Shown here: positions 7,548-18,424 of the stretch, piece after piece
Layout of the letters: each line of letters opens with the position of its first letter
Numbering within the stretch: position 1 is the stretch's first letter
Made by a program: the position numbers and the translations under genes
Notes under the pieces: model-generated
The model's database searches: none
The model's input: only the letters and a program-made list of their open reading frames with translations
What the model was told of the DNA's origin: nothing
Assembly: GCA_028291615.1 (NCBI GenBank)
Contig: JAQGHM010000188.1
Span: 1 to 61,808 of the forward strand
From: Phycisphaerales bacterium
GTDB taxonomy: Bacteria > Planctomycetota > Phycisphaerae > Tepidisphaerales > Tepidisphaeraceae
Direction: 5' to 3'
DNA: 61,808 bases

Positions 7548-8684
7548 CTACACGGAGTCGCCTTTGAACATATCCTTCAATTTTTCGAGAAAACTCTTGC
7601 GCTGGGGCATGGCGCTTCCGTCTTCGGTGCCGGCGAATTCGCGCAAGAGCTGCTTTTGCTTTTCGGTCAGCTTTTTCGGAATTTCGATCAGGATTTGCAC
7701 GAGCTCGTCGCCATTGCGGGTGGAGCGCAGATCGGGCAGGCCCTTGCCCTTGAGCTTGAAGACCTCGCCGTGCTGCGTGCCTGGGGCGAGGTCCATCTGC
7801 TCGGTTCCCTTGAGGGTGGGAACGTCGAGCTTGGCGCCCAGCGCGGCTTGGGTGAAGGAGACGGGGATCTGGCAAACGAGGTCGTTGTTGTGGCGGCTGA
7901 AGATCGGATGGGCCTTGACGGAAATGTAGCAGTGGAGGTCGCCGCTGGGCCCGCCTGCTTCGCCGGCCTCGCCTTCGCCGGTGATGCGGACGGCCTGACC
8001 TTCGTGCACGCCGGCGGGGATCTTGACGGTGACGACGCGTTTCTTGAGTTGTCGTCCGGTGCCGTGGCAACCGGGGCAGGGGTCCTTGATGACCTTGCCG
8101 CGGCCGCGGCAGTTGGGGCAGGCGACGACCATGCGGAACATGCCGCCGAAGCCTTGTTGGGCGACGCGGCCCTGTCCGCCGCACTGGACGCAGACGACGT
8201 CACCGCCGGCCTTGGCGCCGCTGCCCTTGCAGATTTCGCAGCGGTCCTGGCGTTCGAATTCGATGGTCTTTTCGCTGCCGGTGGCGACCTCGGCGAGGGT
8301 TAGTTCCACCTGGGTTTCGAGGTCATAGCCGCGCGCGTTGGCGCTTCCGGCGCGCCCGCGTCCGGCAGCAGAGCCGCCCGCGCCGCCGAAGATATCGTTG
8401 AACATCGAGAAGATGTCCCCGATGTCCATGTGTGAGAAGTCATGCTGGCCGGAGACGCCGCCGTGGCCGAACTGGTCGTAGCGTTTTCGCTTGGCGGGGT
8501 CGGAAAGGACCTCGTAGGCCTCGGCGCACTCCTTGAATTTCAGCTCGGCCTCGGACTTGTCGCCGTCGGCGCGGTCCGGGTGGTACTTCATCGCCAGGCG
8601 GCGATAGGAGCGCTTGATCTCCTCGGCGTCGGCGGTTTTGCTGACGCTGAGGACTTCGTAATAGTCTCGTTTGGCAGTTGCCAC
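7548..8684 (-). CDS. dnaJ: Chaperone protein DnaJ
   Basis: A 378-residue type I DnaJ. The J domain has the HPD motif in YHPDRADGD at about residue 34. A Gly/Phe-poor, Gly/Ala/Arg linker follows, then the zinc domain with four CxxCxGxG repeats (CEICKGSG, CVQCGGQG, CPNCRGRG, CPGCHGTG), and the C-terminal client-binding domains. It stimulates DnaK ATP hydrolysis and delivers unfolded clients. The start is GTG at 8684 with GGAA about 6 nt upstream. It sits between groEL1 and grpE on the same strand, in a stress operon. Confidence 0.97.
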   Translation of the reverse strand: MATAKRDYYEVLSVSKTADAEEIKRSYRRLAMKYHPDRADGDKSEAELKFKECAEAYEVLSDPAKRKRYDQFGHGGVSGQHDFSHMDIGDIFSMFNDIFGGAGGSAAGRGRAGSANARGYDLETQVELTLAEVATGSEKTIEFERQDRCEICKGSGAKAGGDVVCVQCGGQGRVAQQGFGGMFRMVVACPNCRGRGKVIKDPCPGCHGTGRQLKKRVVTVKIPAGVHEGQAVRITGEGEAGEAGGPSGDLHCYISVKAHPIFSRHNNDLVCQIPVSFTQAALGAKLDVPTLKGTEQMDLAPGTQHGEVFKLKGKGLPDLRSTRNGDELVQILIEIPKKLTEKQKQLLREFAGTEDGSAMPQRKSFLEKLKDMFKGDSV

Positions 8685-8700
8685 GATGATTCCAAAAAAA

Positions 8701-8792
8701 GTAGGCGGTAGGCAGAAGGCAGTAAGCGGAAAACATCTCCGTTACCGCAGTATCGACACTTCCTGCCTACCGCCTGCTGTTTACTGCTGTAC
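8701..8792. repeat. Imperfect inverted repeat, GTAGGCGGTAGGCAG type
   Basis: Left arm at 8701-8715 and right arm around 8763-8775 share a perfect 13-bp reverse complement (AGGCGGTAGGCAG / CTGCCTACCGCCT), with more related AGTAAGCGG and TGCTGTTTACTGC words outside it. The same GTAGGCGGTAGGCAGTAGGC words recur at 17695-17778. Located between groEL1 and dnaJ. Confidence 0.75.
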
Positions 8793-8800
8793 TACTTGTA

Positions 8801-10429
<1,629 letters not shown>

Positions 10430-10452
10430 TTGATTCTCCGAATTAAATTGTC

Positions 10453-10529
10453 AACCACGAAGTCACGAAGGCACGAAGAAGACAGGAGAGCATTGCTTTG
10501 CTTCGTGTCTTCGTGCCTTCGTGGTTCAA
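10453..10529. repeat. Imperfect inverted repeat of CACGAAG units
   Basis: Left part (10453-10478) reads AACCACGAAGTCACGAAGG then CACGAAG. The right part (10501-10529) is a near reverse complement built from CTTCGTG units ending in GTGGTTCAA. The unit ACGAAGGCACGAAG is tandem within each arm. It fills the gap between groES and groEL1. Confidence 0.75.
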
Positions 10530-10533
10530 TTTC

Positions 10534-10821
10534 TTATTCAAGCACGCCCAGGAGATCCGATTCGCGAAGGATGACGAACTTTTGTCCGTCGACTTCGATC
10601 TCGGTGCCGCTGTACTTGCCGTAATAGACGGTGTCGCCGACGCGGACGGGGATTTCCATCGCCTTGCCCTTGTCGTCGAGGCGGCCGGGGCCGACCGAGA
10701 CGACCTTGCCCTTGGTGGGCTTTTCCTTGGCGGTATCGGGGAGGAAGATGCCGCTCTTGGTCTTTTCCTCGGCTTCGGTCTGCTTGACGATCACACGGTC
10801 TTGTAGGGGTCGCAGTTTCAT
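10534..10821 (-). CDS. groES: Co-chaperonin GroES
   Basis: A 95-residue GroES beginning MKLRPLQDRVIVKQTEAEEK, with the mobile-loop region EKTKSGIFLPDTAKEKP and the roof/core motif VGDTVYYGKYSGTEI. It caps GroEL rings during ATP-dependent folding. The start ATG at 10821 has AAGGA 9 nt upstream. It is placed between two groEL genes on the same strand (groEL2 upstream, groEL1 downstream), so both GroELs could use the same co-chaperonin. Confidence 0.97.
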   Translation of the reverse strand: MKLRPLQDRVIVKQTEAEEKTKSGIFLPDTAKEKPTKGKVVSVGPGRLDDKGKAMEIPVRVGDTVYYGKYSGTEIEVDGQKFVILRESDLLGVLE

Positions 10822-10838
10822 TTGCTTGAGTCCTTTGT

Positions 10839-10876
10839 CCGATGTCCGTTATCAGTATTGAGTACTTAGTGATGTC
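10839..10876. repeat. TCAGTATTGAGTACTTAGT-type intergenic repeat
   Basis: The groES-groEL2 gap contains a stretch of AGTA/AGTACT-like words (ATCAGTATTGAGTACTTAGT). It resembles the other low-complexity intergenic repeats of this window in position and style but has its own sequence. Confidence 0.45.
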
Positions 10877-10885
10877 CCGGCCTGA

Positions 10886-12730
<1,845 letters not shown>

Positions 12731-12778
12731 TTAATAATGAGGTTATGGAAGGCGGGGAAACTGGCGACGGGAGCAGGA

Positions 12779-12799
12779 AAACTGTCAGGGTGGCAGTTT
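12779..12799. promoter_or_regulatory. Operator-like dyad AAACTGTCA-N3-TGGCAGTTT
   Basis: Two 9-bp arms with a single mismatch and a 3-bp GGG spacer. The core CTGTCA/TGGCAG recurs 12 bp further right as a second dyad. Position between groEL2 and the Eis-like gene suggests a repressor or activator site for the chaperone operon, the acetyltransferase, or both. Confidence 0.5.
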
Positions 12800-12810
12800 G
12801 CGAGCGTTCT

Positions 12811-12826
12811 CTGCCAAGTGTGGCAG
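12811..12826. promoter_or_regulatory. Second dyad CTGCCA-N4-TGGCAG
   Basis: A perfect 6-bp inverted repeat with a 4-bp spacer, sharing the CTGYCA/TGGCAG core with the dyad at 12779-12799. The centres are about 30 bp apart, roughly three helical turns, which would suit cooperative binding of one regulator. Confidence 0.45.
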
Positions 12827-12881
12827 GCGTGGCGCGCTCGCTGCGGCGTGTACGGAAACTTACCAGCGGAGACGCAAACGC

Positions 12882-14093
12882 ATGAGTCTGACACTGACAT
12901 GGCGAGGCCGGGAGTCGGCGGAGATCGTGGGGCGAACCCGCGCGCTCTGTTATGCGCCGGGGGTACGGGAAGTGGAGGCTTACCAGCAACGGCTGGCAAA
13001 GGATGGGCGGGTGACGGCGGACGATCTGCTGCTGGCGGAGCGCGATGGCGTGGCGGTGGGGACGGCGACGAGTTACTCGATGAACATGTGGGTGCGCGGG
13101 CGGGCGGTTGGGTGCCAGGGGGTGGCGTATGTCGGCACAATCAAGACGCACCGGCGCTCCGGCGGGATCGCTTCGCAGATCATGCTTGAGACCATCCGTA
13201 AGGGGCGGGAGCGCGGGCAGGTGCTGTCGGCGCTGATGCCGTTTCGCGCGTCGTTTTACGAGCACTTCGGGTATGGGGTGGTCGAGCGACGGGCGACATG
13301 GACGATTCCGCTGTCGGTGTTGCCGGCGGGGTCGAGCGGCGGATTTGAATTGATCGAGGGGGCGGATGAGGCGCGTCGGGCTTGCCGGCAGCGGATGGTG
13401 GAGGCGGGACAGTGCGACGTCGAGCGCACGCCGGGGATGTGGACGCACTGGACGACGCAGGAGAATGAAGGCTATGTCGTGGGCGATCGGACGGCGGACG
13501 GGTCGATGCGAAGCTGGTTTGTCTGGTCGGAGCAGCGGGAGAACGAGAAAGACGTGCTGGTGATCGATGATCTGGCGTTTGAGTCGATTGCGGCGCTGCG
13601 ACGCGGACTTTGCTTTTTCGGGACGCTGCGCGATCAGTACCGGGCGGTGAGGCTCACGCTGCCGGCCAACGTTCAACTCAACCGCCTGCTCGGGGAAACG
13701 CAGGTGCCGCACCGATCGGTGACCCATGACGCGGCTGGAGTGAAGACGGTTACGCGGATGCAGGTGCGCGTGCTCGATCACCTGCGGCTGATCGGCGGCC
13801 TGCAATTGCCGGAGCATGTCCGCGGCAGCGCGGTGGTGGGGATCGCGGAGAGCGAGGGGACGGTGCGCACGTTGCGCATTGAGATTGACGGGGGACGCGC
13901 GGTCGCCTTGGATGCTACGGCGGCGCCGGATGTCGAATGCGCCGATCGTGACTGGGCGGCGATCGCGATGGGGGATTTGCCGGCTGCGCGGGCAGCGGAA
14001 ATGGGATTGATTGAGGTGAATCGTCCGGCGGCGGTGGCGCTGCTCGATGCCTTTGCCGCGGGGCCCGCGCCGTTCTGCAATGAGTATTTCTGA
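12882..14093 (+). CDS. Eis-like GNAT N-acetyltransferase
   Basis: A 403-residue protein of the Eis type (double GNAT fold plus a sterol-carrier-like C-terminal domain). The first GNAT contains VGTIKTHRRSGGIASQIM, matching the R-x-GG acetyl-CoA loop, followed by FRASFYEHFGYGV. The C-terminus is ...PFCNEYF; Eis enzymes typically end in Phe, whose carboxylate acts as a catalytic base. Eis of mycobacteria acetylates aminoglycosides and other amines; the substrate here is unknown. Start chosen at ATG 12882 (MSLTLTWRG), with a GGAG 11-12 nt upstream; the open frame extends 28 codons further without conservation. Divergent from the chaperone operon. Confidence 0.82.
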   Translation: MSLTLTWRGRESAEIVGRTRALCYAPGVREVEAYQQRLAKDGRVTADDLLLAERDGVAVGTATSYSMNMWVRGRAVGCQGVAYVGTIKTHRRSGGIASQIMLETIRKGRERGQVLSALMPFRASFYEHFGYGVVERRATWTIPLSVLPAGSSGGFELIEGADEARRACRQRMVEAGQCDVERTPGMWTHWTTQENEGYVVGDRTADGSMRSWFVWSEQRENEKDVLVIDDLAFESIAALRRGLCFFGTLRDQYRAVRLTLPANVQLNRLLGETQVPHRSVTHDAAGVKTVTRMQVRVLDHLRLIGGLQLPEHVRGSAVVGIAESEGTVRTLRIEIDGGRAVALDATAAPDVECADRDWAAIAMGDLPAARAAEMGLIEVNRPAAVALLDAFAAGPAPFCNEYF

Positions 14094-14194
14094 AACCGGG
14101 CGGGCGGTCTAATCCGTAGTCATTGGTGAAGGCTGCCGAGGCGGGCGGCCGTGCGGGTTCAGCAAATCGTACAAACTCATTGAAAAGGAGCTCC

Positions 14195-15238
14195 ATGATG
14201 TCCACGGTACCGGTACGCGCTGACTCGGCTGGTTCGGCTGGATCGTTCTGGCGGAAGCCGTTCGTGCAGGATGTGCTGCCGCTGCTCACGTCTCTCATGC
14301 TGCACGTCGGTCTGATTGCCATCGGGCTCATTACGTACAAGGCCGTGCGGGTGATGATTGACGTGTCGAAAGTTCCCACCGTGATTCCGGAATCGGCGAC
14401 GCCCATTACGCTTGATGCGCCGACCATTCCGCAGTTCCGCGGCCTGGCGGATGATCCCACCCGGCGCGCTGAGCAGGACAAGATTCCCGATGTTCCCGAG
14501 AGCGCGACCGGGCTGTCGGATAAGCGATCGGTGGTGCTGACATTGACCGCATCCGGCGGGGGCGCCGGCGACAATATCGATGATGCGATCGCGCTGGGGC
14601 TGTCGAAAGGCTTTGGCGCTGGAAAGGAAGGCGTCGGCATCGGGAAACAAGCCGGCGTCGGTCCGGGAACTGAGGGCGGGCCGGGTCTCGCGCCATTCGG
14701 GATAATGGGCGGCGGTGGGAACGTGGATTTCATCATCCCGGGCCAGCGGGCGAATCGCGTGATCTTCCTCTGCGATTCGTCGGGGTCGATGATGAATAAG
14801 TTCGACACCCTGCGGCAGGAGCTTCGCAAGGCGGTGGATCGCCTGAAGGGGGGTCAGGCGTTCGACATCATCTTCTTTTCCGCCGACCGCTACGTCACCC
14901 TGGACAACCAGCTTCTCCTGGCGCTTCCCGAGGCCAAGCGGAAGGCGTACGACTTCCTGGACAAGACCGCCCCGTACGACAGTTCCGACCCGATCCCCGG
15001 CCTGCGCGCCGCGTTCGCCACCAAGCCGGAGCTGATCTACATGCTGACCGACGGCGATTTCCCCAACAATGCCCAGGTGTTGGCGGAGATTCGCACGCTG
15101 AATAAGGACCCGAAGGTGAAGATCAACACGATCGCCTTCATGGACCGCGGCGAGGAGTACGAGAAGCTCCTAAAGCAGATCGCCGAGGAGAACGGCGGCA
15201 CGTTCAAGTTCGTCGCGGAGCAGGATCTGCAGAAGTAA
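14195..15238 (+). CDS. Membrane-anchored vWA protein with TonB/TolA-like N-terminal helix (copy 1)
   Basis: A 347-residue protein. A short cytosolic N-terminus is followed by one helix at about 28-50 (PLLTSLMLHVGLIAIGLITY) containing S33-xxx-H37. This SxxxH is the pattern in TonB and TolA helices that contact ExbB/ExbD or TolQ/TolR. Then comes a Gly-rich linker (about 130-180) and a vWA domain with the MIDAS start D194-S-S-G-S and later MLTDGDFPN. The domain would be periplasmic. AAAAGGAG precedes two ATGs (14195 and 14198); the second has better spacing. It is followed by a close paralog and by TolQ/ExbB and ExbD genes. I infer it is an energised transducer with a vWA output domain. Confidence 0.85.
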   Translation: MMSTVPVRADSAGSAGSFWRKPFVQDVLPLLTSLMLHVGLIAIGLITYKAVRVMIDVSKVPTVIPESATPITLDAPTIPQFRGLADDPTRRAEQDKIPDVPESATGLSDKRSVVLTLTASGGGAGDNIDDAIALGLSKGFGAGKEGVGIGKQAGVGPGTEGGPGLAPFGIMGGGGNVDFIIPGQRANRVIFLCDSSGSMMNKFDTLRQELRKAVDRLKGGQAFDIIFFSADRYVTLDNQLLLALPEAKRKAYDFLDKTAPYDSSDPIPGLRAAFATKPELIYMLTDGDFPNNAQVLAEIRTLNKDPKVKINTIAFMDRGEEYEKLLKQIAEENGGTFKFVAEQDLQK

Positions 15239-15430
15239 GTGTTATTTCTTCAACGTGCAGGGGTTTTTCTGTTCGCCCTTCGCGGCCGGTCTTTGATATG
15301 ATCGTGCCGAAAACCCTTACCGGTTGAAACCGATTTCCAAGACGACTCGTATAGATCAGTAGCCGCCTTTCTCAGAGGTTGGCCTGCGCCCGCGTCGATT
15401 CTCCGCTATCTGATTTGAGTTGGAGCATTT
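15239..15430. other. Gap between the two vWA genes with a candidate -10 element
   Basis: A 192-bp gap. It contains TATGAT at 15297-15302 as a possible -10 box, but no good -35 at the expected spacing, and a CCGGTTGAAACCGAT stretch with a GGTT/AACC dyad. A separate promoter for the second vWA gene is possible but not shown. Confidence 0.3.
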
Positions 15431-16615
15431 ATGGCGACTCCTCCGGTTCCCCCACCCGTTCCCGGCCCCAATAAGCTGATGACCGCCCCGCCCGCGCCCG
15501 GCGTGACCACCCTTCCGCCACCCCCTCAGCCCCGACCGGTTGGGGACATGCAGAAGCAGCCAACGATCGATGAGACGCCCGGCGAGGACGATGACGGAAC
15601 ACCGCAGTCGTTCTGGCAGATCCCGTTCGTCCAGGACATTCTTCCATTTGTTACCTCCTTGCTATTGCACGTTGGCCTGATCGGGCTGGGCATCCTGACC
15701 TACAGGGCTGCGCAGGTGATGGTCTCGGCCAGCAAAGAGCCGGTGATCATCCCCGACGCGACAATCATCGAAAACGCCGAAGTGGGCGGCATCCCGCATC
15801 CCGGCCTTGGCGGGGATGAGACGCGCGACGCGGCTCAGGATAAATTTAAGGACATACCGCCGGATTCCACCGGCATCGCTGACAAACCTTCCACCAGCCT
15901 GCAGATGGCGCTGGTGGGTGGCGGCGGGGGGGATAACGACGACTCGACCATCGCCGTCGGCGCCAGCAGCGGGGCCTTCGGCAGGGGTACCGGCACGGGC
16001 ATCGGCTCGGGTACCGGCGTCGGTTCGGGCACCGGCGACGGCGGCGGCCCACTCGCCCCCTTCGGCATCCCGGGGGGCGGTGGTGGTATCGGCCCAAAAA
16101 GTCCGTTCATGGGCGTTTCGGGCAACGCGATGAAAGTCGTGTACCTATGCGACTCCTCGGGCTCCATGATGAACAAATTCGACACGCTGCGGCAGGAGCT
16201 GCGCAAGGCTGCGGATACGCTCAAACCTATTCAATCGTTTGACATCATCTTCTTCTCCGAAGACAGCTTCGTCGCGCTCGACAAGCAGTTGATGCTGGCC
16301 ACGCCGGAAGTGAAGCGCAAGGCTTATGACTTCCTGGACAAGACGGCGCCGCACGGATCGTCGGATCCGATTCCGGGTTTGAAGGCGGCATTTGCGACGC
16401 AGCCGCAACTTATCTATATGCTGACGGACGGTGACTTCCCGAATAACGCTCAGATGCTCGAGGAGCTGCGGAAGTTGAACAAGGACAAGAAGGTCAAGAT
16501 CAACACGATCGCGTTCATGGATCGTGGTGAGGAGTATGAGAAGCTGCTGAAACAGATCGCTGATGAGAACGGCGGGCTGTTTAAGTTTGTTTCGGATTCG
16601 GAACTTCAAAAGTAA
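15431..16615 (+). CDS. Membrane-anchored vWA protein with TonB/TolA-like N-terminal helix (copy 2)
   Basis: A 394-residue paralog of the preceding gene. It has a longer Pro-rich cytosolic N-terminus (~60 residues, rich in PPPVP and PPPPQP), a helix at about 71-95 (PFVTSLLLHVGLIGLGILTY) with S76-xxx-H80, a Gly/Ser/Thr linker (GTGTGIGSGTGVGSGTG) and a vWA domain with MIDAS D241-S-S-G-S and MLTDGDFPNN. The vWA parts of the two copies are nearly identical, whereas N-termini and linkers differ, pointing to tandem duplication with diverging coupling segments. Start ATG 15431 has GGAG 6 nt upstream. The TolQ/ExbB gene begins 203 bp downstream. Confidence 0.88.
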   Translation: MATPPVPPPVPGPNKLMTAPPAPGVTTLPPPPQPRPVGDMQKQPTIDETPGEDDDGTPQSFWQIPFVQDILPFVTSLLLHVGLIGLGILTYRAAQVMVSASKEPVIIPDATIIENAEVGGIPHPGLGGDETRDAAQDKFKDIPPDSTGIADKPSTSLQMALVGGGGGDNDDSTIAVGASSGAFGRGTGTGIGSGTGVGSGTGDGGGPLAPFGIPGGGGGIGPKSPFMGVSGNAMKVVYLCDSSGSMMNKFDTLRQELRKAADTLKPIQSFDIIFFSEDSFVALDKQLMLATPEVKRKAYDFLDKTAPHGSSDPIPGLKAAFATQPQLIYMLTDGDFPNNAQMLEELRKLNKDKKVKINTIAFMDRGEEYEKLLKQIADENGGLFKFVSDSELQK

Positions 16616-16818
16616 AAATCGGAAGTGGACGAAGCCTGGCGAAGCGTGCAGCGGTGACAGCGACAATGTTCCGGCCGCCTGCCGCCCAATCGCCTGGCCC
16701 AATCGTCCCCTTTCACCCCTGGTCGGATGGCAATAGACAGAGAGATCGGCTCCGGTCCTTGCACGTCCGAAGGGAACATCCCTACGTCTCCCCAAATGCG
16801 GGAGAGAGGACAGTGCCC

Positions 16819-17691
16819 ATGCGTCGTTACGCTACGTCCAAGTTTCGCGTCGTGCTGCTGCTGGCGTTGATCGCCACGGTGGTGTTTATCGCTTCGTCGT
16901 CCACCTTTGCCCAGAACGCGGGCGGCGGCGGCGGGGCGGCGGCGGTTGAGGCCAAGCCGCAGAAGCAGGGAATTCTCTCCCTGATCCTGGGCCACATCGA
17001 CTTCGTGTCGGTCATCATCGCGGGCCTGTCGATCTGGGGCCTGACCCTGATCATCCAGGGGTTCATCAAGATTCGCGCCGGGGCCTTGATCCCCGAAGTC
17101 AGCACGAATCATATTCGCGAGCTGATCGGCCGCCGGGAATTTAAGGAACTGATTGATTTCACGGAGAACGATCCGAGCTTTATCTCCCGCGCGCTGAACC
17201 CGGCCCTGAAGCGAGCGCCGAGTTTTTCCAGCATGAAGGAAGCGATGGAGACCGCCGTCGCGGAACAGACGTCGGAACAGTTCCGCAAGATCGAGTACTT
17301 GAACATCATCGGTAACCTTGGACCGCTTTTGGGCCTGCTCGGCACGGTGCTGGGCATGATCGAAGCCTTCCAGGATTTGATGGCCGCCGGTGGCGACGCC
17401 AACCCGGCGAAGCTGGCGGGCGGTATTTCGACCGCGCTCTGTCACACGTTCCTGGGGCTGTTCCTGGCGGTGCCGTGTTTGGCGGTCTTCGGCATCCAGC
17501 GGACGATGGTCGATCGCCTGACCACGCAGGGCGCGTTGATCGCTGAAGAATTGCTGCTCCTGATCAAGCCGGCCGAAGCCAAGCCGGCTGCGGCGTCGGT
17601 GGCGTCGATCCGTCCGGGTGCGACTCCGCAACCGGCCATTCCGGGCGCGCGCAAGGCCCCGGTGCCGGTGCCGCCGGCGGTGCCTTCGTAA
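16819..17691 (+). CDS. MotA/TolQ/ExbB proton channel family protein
   Basis: A 290-residue protein. An N-terminal signal-like segment (VVLLLALIATVVFIASSSTFAQ) precedes a Gly/Ala stretch. Three further hydrophobic segments follow: FVSVIIAGLSIWGLTLIIQG, then the signature NLGPLLGLLGTVLGMIEAF, then STALCHTFLGLFLAVPCLAVF. These are the ExbB/TolQ TM1-3; the channel couples proton flow to movement of a partner. A Pro-rich tail ends the protein. Start ATG 16819 lies 8 nt after GAGAGGA; an in-frame GTG two codons earlier is an alternative. The signal-peptide-plus-TolQ layout is common in planctomycetes. With the two ExbD genes downstream it should form the motor for the vWA proteins upstream. Confidence 0.92.
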   Translation: MRRYATSKFRVVLLLALIATVVFIASSSTFAQNAGGGGGAAAVEAKPQKQGILSLILGHIDFVSVIIAGLSIWGLTLIIQGFIKIRAGALIPEVSTNHIRELIGRREFKELIDFTENDPSFISRALNPALKRAPSFSSMKEAMETAVAEQTSEQFRKIEYLNIIGNLGPLLGLLGTVLGMIEAFQDLMAAGGDANPAKLAGGISTALCHTFLGLFLAVPCLAVFGIQRTMVDRLTTQGALIAEELLLLIKPAEAKPAAASVASIRPGATPQPAIPGARKAPVPVPPAVPS

Positions 17692-17694
17692 GTT

Positions 17695-17778
17695 AGTAGT
17701 AGGCGGTAGGCGGTAGGCAGTAGGCAGAAAAATGCCTGCCGCCTCGGCTGTCCGCCGCCATCGCGCATATGCCTACTA
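17695..17778. repeat. GTAGGCGGTAGGCGGTAGGCAGTAGGC repeat between exbB and exbD
   Basis: Tandem 7-bp GTAGGCR units on the left (17699-17725) and partly complementary CTGCCGCC/GCCTACT words on the right (to 17778). Same family as 8701-8792. It sits between two genes that should be co-transcribed. Confidence 0.65.
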
Positions 17779-17793
17779 ATCAAGGAGCAATTC

Positions 17794-18288
17794 ATGAAAA
17801 AGCATTCCATGCCCGACATGAAAGAGGGTGGGGTCAATGTCACGCCGCTGATCGACGTGGTCATGTGCCTCATCATCTTTTTCATTCTCGTGGCGAAGAT
17901 CGGTGTTTCGACCGGGATCGACCACAAGATCGACGCGCCGATGACTTACCTGGGCGTGAAGATCGATGACTTGAGCAACGCGCTGGCACTTAACCTGTAC
18001 CCGCGTACCGGGTTCGACGAGCCGGAGATCCGGGTCGATCTGGACGGCCAGCACGAGAAGCAACTTCGCCTGCAGGACAAGCGGGCGGACGGCACGGTGG
18101 TACATCCGCTGCGCGAGGTGTTGCAGGCGAAGAAGAAGGATCGCGGTGACAAGTTCAAGGTGATCATCAACGCGGACAAGGGGACGCGTTACGCGCAGCT
18201 CCAACTGGTGTTGCAGGCGTGCGCCGAAGCGGGCGTGGTGAACGTCAACTTCGCGACCAAGAAGGAATCCAAGCTTGTCCCGGGATAA
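17794..18288 (+). CDS. ExbD/TolR-family biopolymer transport protein (first copy)
   Basis: A 164-residue ExbD-type protein: short cytosolic N-terminus, one helix (NVTPLIDVVMCLIIFFILVA) with the proton-carrying Asp at D21, and a periplasmic domain ending in the usual ExbD fold (FKVIINADKGTRYAQLQLVLQACAEAGVVNVNF, split here by position 130-155). ExbD works with ExbB/TolQ to harvest the proton gradient. Start ATG 17794 has AAGGAG 7 nt upstream. A second, divergent ExbD follows 136 bp downstream, so the motor may use two kinds of ExbD. Confidence 0.92.
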   Translation: MKKHSMPDMKEGGVNVTPLIDVVMCLIIFFILVAKIGVSTGIDHKIDAPMTYLGVKIDDLSNALALNLYPRTGFDEPEIRVDLDGQHEKQLRLQDKRADGTVVHPLREVLQAKKKDRGDKFKVIINADKGTRYAQLQLVLQACAEAGVVNVNFATKKESKLVPG

Positions 18289-18300
18289 AGTGAGTGTGGT

Positions 18301-18394
18301 GTCATCCTGAGCGCAGCGAAGGATCTGGCACGGAACGGCCTAGCCACGTGGCATCGCTGATCCGAATAGATCCTTCGGAGTACCTCAGGATGAC
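18301..18394. repeat. GTCATCCTGAGCG...TCAGGATGAC inverted repeat
   Basis: Outer arms GTCATCCTGA (18301-18310) and TCAGGATGAC (18385-18394) are perfect complements, with GGATCT (18321-18326) and AGATCC (18368-18373) inside. The left arm continues as GCGCAGCGAAGGATCT, a sequence I recall as widespread between genes of unrelated bacteria. It lies between the two exbD genes. Confidence 0.75.
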
Positions 18395-18424
18395 GTTCCC
18401 TGTGATGATTCGGAGTTAAACACA

